DNA of 64,000 nt from Antennarius striatus (Eukaryota > Chordata > Actinopteri > Lophiiformes > Antennariidae). Position numbers and translations under genes: made by a program. The notes under the pieces were generated by a model that had not been told where the DNA came from, made no database searches, and saw only the letters and a list, made by a program, of their open reading frames with translations. The stretch is from positions 12,303,501 through 12,367,500 of the forward strand of contig NC_090796.1 in the NCBI RefSeq assembly GCF_040054535.1, read 5' to 3'. Below, piece after piece: positions 49,581-64,000 of the stretch. How positions within the stretch are numbered: the stretch's first letter is position 1; each line of letters opens with the position of its first letter.

Positions 49581-51322
49581 TTTATTTATGTGTTCAGGAA
49601 ATCCCCACAGAAACACAGATTTACAATCATTCTTGACAGAAGTGCCAGCTTAACCCCCGTGGTTCAACGCTGAGTACGCCAGCTGAGTCTCACGACCAGT
49701 TAACTGCACACCCATTCCCCATTTACAGGTCTACCACCAAGTCCTTTCAGCTCACTGACAGAGGGTGTGTTGTGCTGGTCTTTTCAGTCATTCAGTATGC
49801 AGTGCTCTAAGTGTGTAGTAGTTGCCTGTCAACACCCAGACATTTGAACTACGTTCCCTTTCTTCATGTCTGGACTGTTCAGTCTAAAAACCTTCATCAT
49901 ACTTGGTGCCAATCCTTCATCCTGATCAGGAAATGAGATAGTTTGGATGCTTTCAGATATCAGAATAAAACTGTGAACCGTCAGTGAGAAAAAAAAAAAA
50001 CCTCTTCAGTCATGGTGCAGTTCAGGCCCTCGAGGATACACTACTTTCATATACAGGATTTGTCATACTGCTCAAATGCATTTGGTTCAGCAGTCATAGT
50101 ACAAATAGAAATGCTAATACTAGTTACAGACAAAAAAAAAAAAAGATGTAACATCTCTTAAAGTAATAAATTGTGAAGCTTGTGAATGTATCAGGATAGC
50201 AGTCTCAGTTTACTGGCAGAGGTTTGTGAAATTTCCAACACCTTGTTTTTTGACCTACATAACGTAGGAACACTTTCAGGATAATTAATTACACTATGGG
50301 ACACCTAGAAAAAAATCCAATTAAATTTCGAGGAATCGAATGCAAGCTTTTAAAAAAACTTGAGAAGACGAGAATTGCATAATACTCGCAGATTCTAATT
50401 TTATATTGAATTCCATCTTTACGATTGTTGACTTGCTTTGTGCTTCGTGGGCTTGTTTTTTTTTGTGGGGAGAAAGGTAGTGTTTGCTGGAGAACCATTG
50501 CTATATTCCAAGAAAATAACAGTAAAACAAACAGTATGATTTTAAAATGACACCAGAATGCTCGAGGGTTGGTAATTTCTTTTTCTCTCTTTAAATGTCT
50601 ATTTTTGATTTGCTTTGACCTGATACAGGTTAAGATGCAATTTACTGAATCTCTCTCTGGTGCATTTGAGGTTTCAAAATCAAAATGGATTAAAATGAAT
50701 ATTTAAGCATTCAGTCTACATCAGGTGAACATTTATAGTTAACATAGATATATATATACTACAGGAAAAGGGGGAGGAAAGCTTGCACCCTTGCTCTTTC
50801 TTTGCTGTATGAAAACCATGCTTCCTCTGGAGAGTAAGGGTGGAGGGAAAGGGAGGGGCCGTGCAAGACTTGGAGTGGGGGTGAGCTGAGTGGGGCAGAG
50901 GCTGAGTTTGGTGGATGGAGAAAGGGGCTTGAAAACCAGACTGCTGATTCCACAGGAGGTGTGTAAAAGGCACGCCAGGGTTACTCCCAATCCCAGCCAG
51001 CATACACAGAGACGCCTTCACATCCACACACTCGCTGAACACACAAGGTACACGCGCACACACACATCCACTCACACACACACACACACATACATACATA
51101 CATACAAGCACACGCACACACAAGCAGCACAGGCTAGAGCCCCAAGAGTACTGACAAGGGGAGAAAGCAGGAGGATGGGAATGAAGGAAGTTCTTGAAAG
51201 AAAGAGCTGGGGTTCAGGGTCGGGTTGGATTTGGAGGGGCGAGGGGCCTGGATCCGGTGCTGCTGCTGTGTTTTAACAGAAAAAAAAATAAACAAATAAA
51301 AACCAAAAACTGGTGGAATGGA
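49581..51322 (-). other. arf2: arf2 3' UTR (inferred)
   Basis: From the arf2 stop, about 1.7 kb of minus-strand sequence runs to AATAAA at 49586-49581, followed by a T/G-containing stretch suited to cleavage. It includes a CA repeat at about 51.06-51.10 kb. Long 3' UTRs are usual for class I ARF mRNAs. The end is inferred from the signal only. Confidence 0.5.
51056..51104. repeat. (CA)n with (CATA)n microsatellite
   Basis: AC run followed by four CATA units, inside the inferred arf2 3' UTR. Confidence 0.9.
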
Positions 51323-54698
<3,376 letters not shown>

Positions 54699-54940
54699 TC
54701 AGACAGAGAATGTGAATAGGTTATGCACTGCTGAATACGTACAGATCACAATGTACTATCCGATGATAAATGAACAATTTCAAAAATGTATACTGGACAT
54801 GCTAAAAGGTTTCACCTTAACATTTACAGCTAAAGCTGAAACCTACCATCTAAACTTATTAACACCCAACAATTCCCTGACATAATGAACAAGTTAGCTG
54901 TTGACTTCACAGACTTTTTTGAATGACAGTCATTTTTAGC

Positions 54941-55655
54941 TGGGGGCTTCGAACCAGATTTTTTACCAATCGGTTCATTCTGAACAGAAAGAGTATTATA
55001 AGTGTCCGGTGTTTTACGTTCCACCCAAGTATTGACGTTCCTGAACCGGTTAGAACAAAAAAAATAAAGCTCCCGAACTGGTTAGGAACATTCCTTGTAA
55101 AATAAATAGGTAGGTAGCCTTAGGACTTTTAAATTGCCCATTAACGCAATTAGTATACATACTGTAGATATGTCCCTACAGTAAACAGAACCAATAGCAC
55201 TGGTCCAGTTACTGATGGATGGAGGAAGACGGAGAAGTTACTCCTAAGTTTCAAAGCTTCATCTTACTTAAGCAGGGGAACTCTGGTTTGAAAGTGATTG
55301 CAGCCAATAAGTTAATGTCTACATTAAGTTGTTTTTTTTTGTTTTTCTTTCATATTGACACACTGCAGTGTTTACCTGTTATGAATATAATAATGGAGGT
55401 TTGAAAGACTGTCTCTCCTTGACTGCTGGTGATGTACCAACTTATCTCCTCTCTCATCACGCATTGAGTGAAAAACAGGAAGTGAAACATGACGTCAAAA
55501 AAAAGGTATTAAGCGGTTACTATTATTTTTCACAGAATCGATTCTGTTCCAGAACATTTAAAAATATCAAGTTTTTGGTTTCATTTTCATTCCTGGCAAA
55601 ATTCAAAAAAGTTTTTGATTTTCATTTTCTTTCTATGAACCGGTTCGAAGCCCTG
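54941..55655. mobile_element. hAT-like MITE in arf2 intron 1, exact 8-bp target duplication
   Basis: Ends are TGGGGGCTTCGAACC on the left and GGTTCGAAGCCCTG on the right. Perfect direct repeats TTTTTAGC flank it (54933-54940, 55656-55663). The right end gives the hAT-typical CAGGG terminus; the left end has it mutated. No transposase frame is present. Confidence 0.85.
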
Positions 55656-56404
55656 TTTTTAGCTAATAGTTGTGTATTCAGGAGCACCTAACGTCATTTT
55701 CCTAACCCGGATGAAGTGTAAAGCTAATCGATCACAAGATAAGAAAGGCCTGCTCCAGCTGACAAACTTTACCCCGTACGCTAGCGCGGCTGGGGTAACG
55801 TTCCTACGTGTTAGCCGTCATACAACGCTAGCTCGTTATCTTTACTAACCTCGACCAGCGTATAAGGCCACGAACCACTAAACATCGTATCCATTCGGGT
55901 TGAACGTCTACAAAATGTGTGGTCGATGGGGTATCACTGATTGTTTCATATAAATGAAAAGGCGTTTACTCTCATTCTCGTTTCTATGATTCGAAGCCGA
56001 CATCCATTAGCGTCGCTTAAGGGCGGATGCTTCAGCTAGATAGCTTGATGCTAACAAGGGTACAGCATTTTGAGAAAGATATCGTTCGAAGGAGCACGGG
56101 CGTACACCGCTCACGGCAACACATCATCAGGGCATATTACACTAAAGCGATATCTTAACCGTCGGCACAATTTAAGCCAGTATTCTGTTAAACGCACAGC
56201 GATAGCTGATCTGTCCGTAACTGAGAACTGATTTAATGAAATAGCTAACGTGGGTACCGTTATCGAAATGCCGCGTCACAGTAAAGAGCGAACATCATGA
56301 CGTCATTTTAAACGATTAAGATACCAACCGTCAGTACAGCGCAACAGTCAGTTCAGATGATCAATCATTTCAGTTCAAACCAGTCAGATTACTTGTATTA
56401 TTAC

Positions 56405-56490
56405 CTTTAGAAAGACAGCTTCTCGAGGTTTCCGTTATCTTCCACTGTCAATCCAAAATGGCGTCTTGCGCAACCAGGGAGACACCGGTG
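56405..56490 (-). other. arf2: arf2 non-coding first exon and core promoter region
   Basis: The minus strand ends this exon at CTGTCTTTCTAAAG|gtaata. It carries CpG-containing leader sequence (GCGCAAGACGCCATTTTGG). Upstream, on the plus-strand side at about 56.515-56.58 kb, lie two CCAAT motifs (AGCCAATCAC, TCCAATCACA), typical of housekeeping promoters. The transcription start is estimated, not seen. Confidence 0.6.
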
Positions 56491-57339
56491 TACCGACACT
56501 TCCCACTATCAAATTTGAGCCAATCACAATCGTACTGGTGTAACTAATAACCCGCCTGTTTTATTATGCTGTCCAATCACAGTGTCGGCAGACCCTTGTG
56601 TGCACATTGCACAAAATGTCGAGGAAGTGAACAGCACACGAGTTTATTCAAGTTTCACTCACAGTGGTAAGACTGGTTGGATTCGTTTTCTTTTCAATGA
56701 TAGATGTCTTGACACTATAATCCTAATTTAACCAAGAACGACAGGTGTCATTTGTTACAAATACTGGATTGTTTCTCACCAATATATCAATGAGGACAAA
56801 CGGTGATGTGTTCTGTTTGTTTAGGGCTTGGGCGTATGCAATACATAGTTGTGATCTCACAAAAATAGCATGTATTTCCCCTGTTTGAACAAGATGGTAC
56901 TTTCCTGCCTAAAGCACAAAAAAGTTACTTCCCCATTCATGTGAGGAAGAAGTACACATAGGCCGGACGTCAGCCCTGTTCAATGTGCAACAGTCAGAAT
57001 GAAATGGATCACTGACTGTGAGCCGGGCATCGTCACTTGACACCAGTGTTAGACATTTTTTTTAAAAATGCTCAGGCTAGGGTTATCTGAAGCCAGGTGA
57101 CTGAAGTGGAACTTAAAAGCCATTGGTTTTCTGTCATCCCCTTTGAATTGTCAGTTTGCTTGGCTGCAAGACATTTTGAAAAACGTTTTGTGAAAGGGTA
57201 GATGCTTGTAGATTCTTATTCATCACTGCTCATTGTAATACCCGAAGAGTGGACCAGAAGTGACTGGACTTTCTTCCCTAAAGAGATGTCTATTTGCTTC
57301 TGATTCGACCTTCAAGGAGCGTAAGGGTAGATCTTTGGA

Positions 57340-57396
<57 letters not shown>

Positions 57397-57724
57397 CACA
57401 TACAGTAAGAGGTCGAGCGGCAGGTAGCTCCTTTGTGTTGCGCCTCGGCAAGGGCACCTCGGCAGTGCTCAGGAGATGAACTGGCACTTCTCCATTGCCA
57501 GTTCACATTCCAAACTTTTTGGTCTTGAACCAACCTTCGTCCGGTCCCCAGCCCAAGACCCAGCCTACTGAACTGCTGCCGCCCCAAATGTGTGGTCAAA
57601 TCATGCAGTTTGATTCCTTGAAATATGGTCACGTCTCCACACTACAACATTCTCCTTCTGAGTGTCAGAAGGTGGAGAACAAGGTGAATGAAGGAGGCAA
57701 TAAACAAGCAGAGAAAAGCACCTT
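56491..57724. other. intergenic region between arf2 promoter and map3k14 3' end
   Basis: Holds the CCAAT-containing promoter side of arf2, a plus-strand donor-like CTCACAGTG|gtaaga near 56.67 kb and a (TA)n repeat. No gene recognised. Confidence 0.5.
57342..57393. repeat. (TA)n microsatellite
   Basis: Uninterrupted TA dinucleotides. Confidence 0.95.
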
Positions 57725-58084
57725 GTTCACCTGAGAAATCATTTATTTTCTAGATGTAGAAGGTCAGTGGCATTCAAGTATTAAAGTCTTCAGGCATATC
57801 ATTGTCACTCACACTAAAGCTTAATATGCACCAAGCGACATGTCAAAGTAGAGTTTCCAGATCACAGTGAAACCACATACAGAATATGGACACTGTCCAT
57901 ATTTGGCAAAATTGGAAAAAAAATATCTGATATAGAAAAGTCATATTTACAAATATAAAATCAACTATAAATCTCATCAGTCATATCAGCAGCACATCCA
58001 CTGTGTTCACATGTTCAGTACACATTGCTCTGGAACAACAAATGTTTTAAGTTTGTGCAAACATGAAATAGTAGCAAAAATGTC
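57725..58084 (-). other. map3k14: map3k14 3' UTR (inferred)
   Basis: About 360 nt from the stop codon to an AATAAA on the minus strand at 57747-57742, followed by G/T-containing sequence. The end is inferred from the signal. Confidence 0.5.

Positions 58085-64000
<5,916 letters not shown>

Overview
The window is vertebrate nuclear DNA, almost certainly from a teleost fish. It has split genes with GT-AG introns, many CA/GT and AT microsatellites, and typical fish interspersed repeats (RTE- and L2-type LINE pieces, a tRNA-headed SINE, hAT-like and Harbinger-like MITEs). No operons, CRISPR arrays, tRNA or rRNA genes were seen. All four recognised protein-coding genes lie on the minus strand. Their families were recognised from remembered vertebrate proteins, not from a database search.

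Layout, left to right. (1) 1-32.3 kb: the 5' part of a srcin1 (p140Cap/SNIP) gene. One secure N-terminal coding exon lies at 7692-7999. The rest is long intronic DNA full of microsatellites and repeats, with two candidate first exons (about 29.7-29.9 kb and 32.27-32.29 kb). The rest of srcin1 lies beyond the left edge. (2) 32.3-36.2 kb: intergenic DNA plus the grb7 3' UTR. (3) 36.2-47.9 kb: a complete grb7 gene with 14 secure coding exons (523 codons) and a probable extra 5' coding exon that adds 11 in-frame residues. Introns near its 5' end hold a dead LINE reverse transcriptase and a hAT-like MITE. (4) 49.6-56.5 kb: a complete class I ARF gene, best called arf2, with four coding exons (181 residues) and a non-coding first exon in a CpG- and CCAAT-containing promoter region. 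(5) 57.7 kb to the right edge: map3k14 (NF-kappa-B-inducing kinase, NIK), complete at its 3' end, with only the first coding sequence missing off the right edge.

The proteins act in different pathways: SRC/actin scaffolding at synapses and adhesions (srcin1), receptor tyrosine kinase adaptor signalling (grb7), Golgi and membrane-traffic GTPase (arf2) and non-canonical NF-kappa-B signalling (map3k14). Their human relatives lie on chromosome 17q12-q21, so the window looks like a rearranged block of that ancestral segment, not a functional cluster.

I found no evidence of an undescribed multi-gene system. The most interesting observations are a UG-repeat 25 nt from the acceptor of a frame-neutral grb7 exon, altered glycine-loop and HRD motifs in NIK, possible srcin1 and grb7 first coding exons, and a 45-bp templated insertion inside a hAT-like element.
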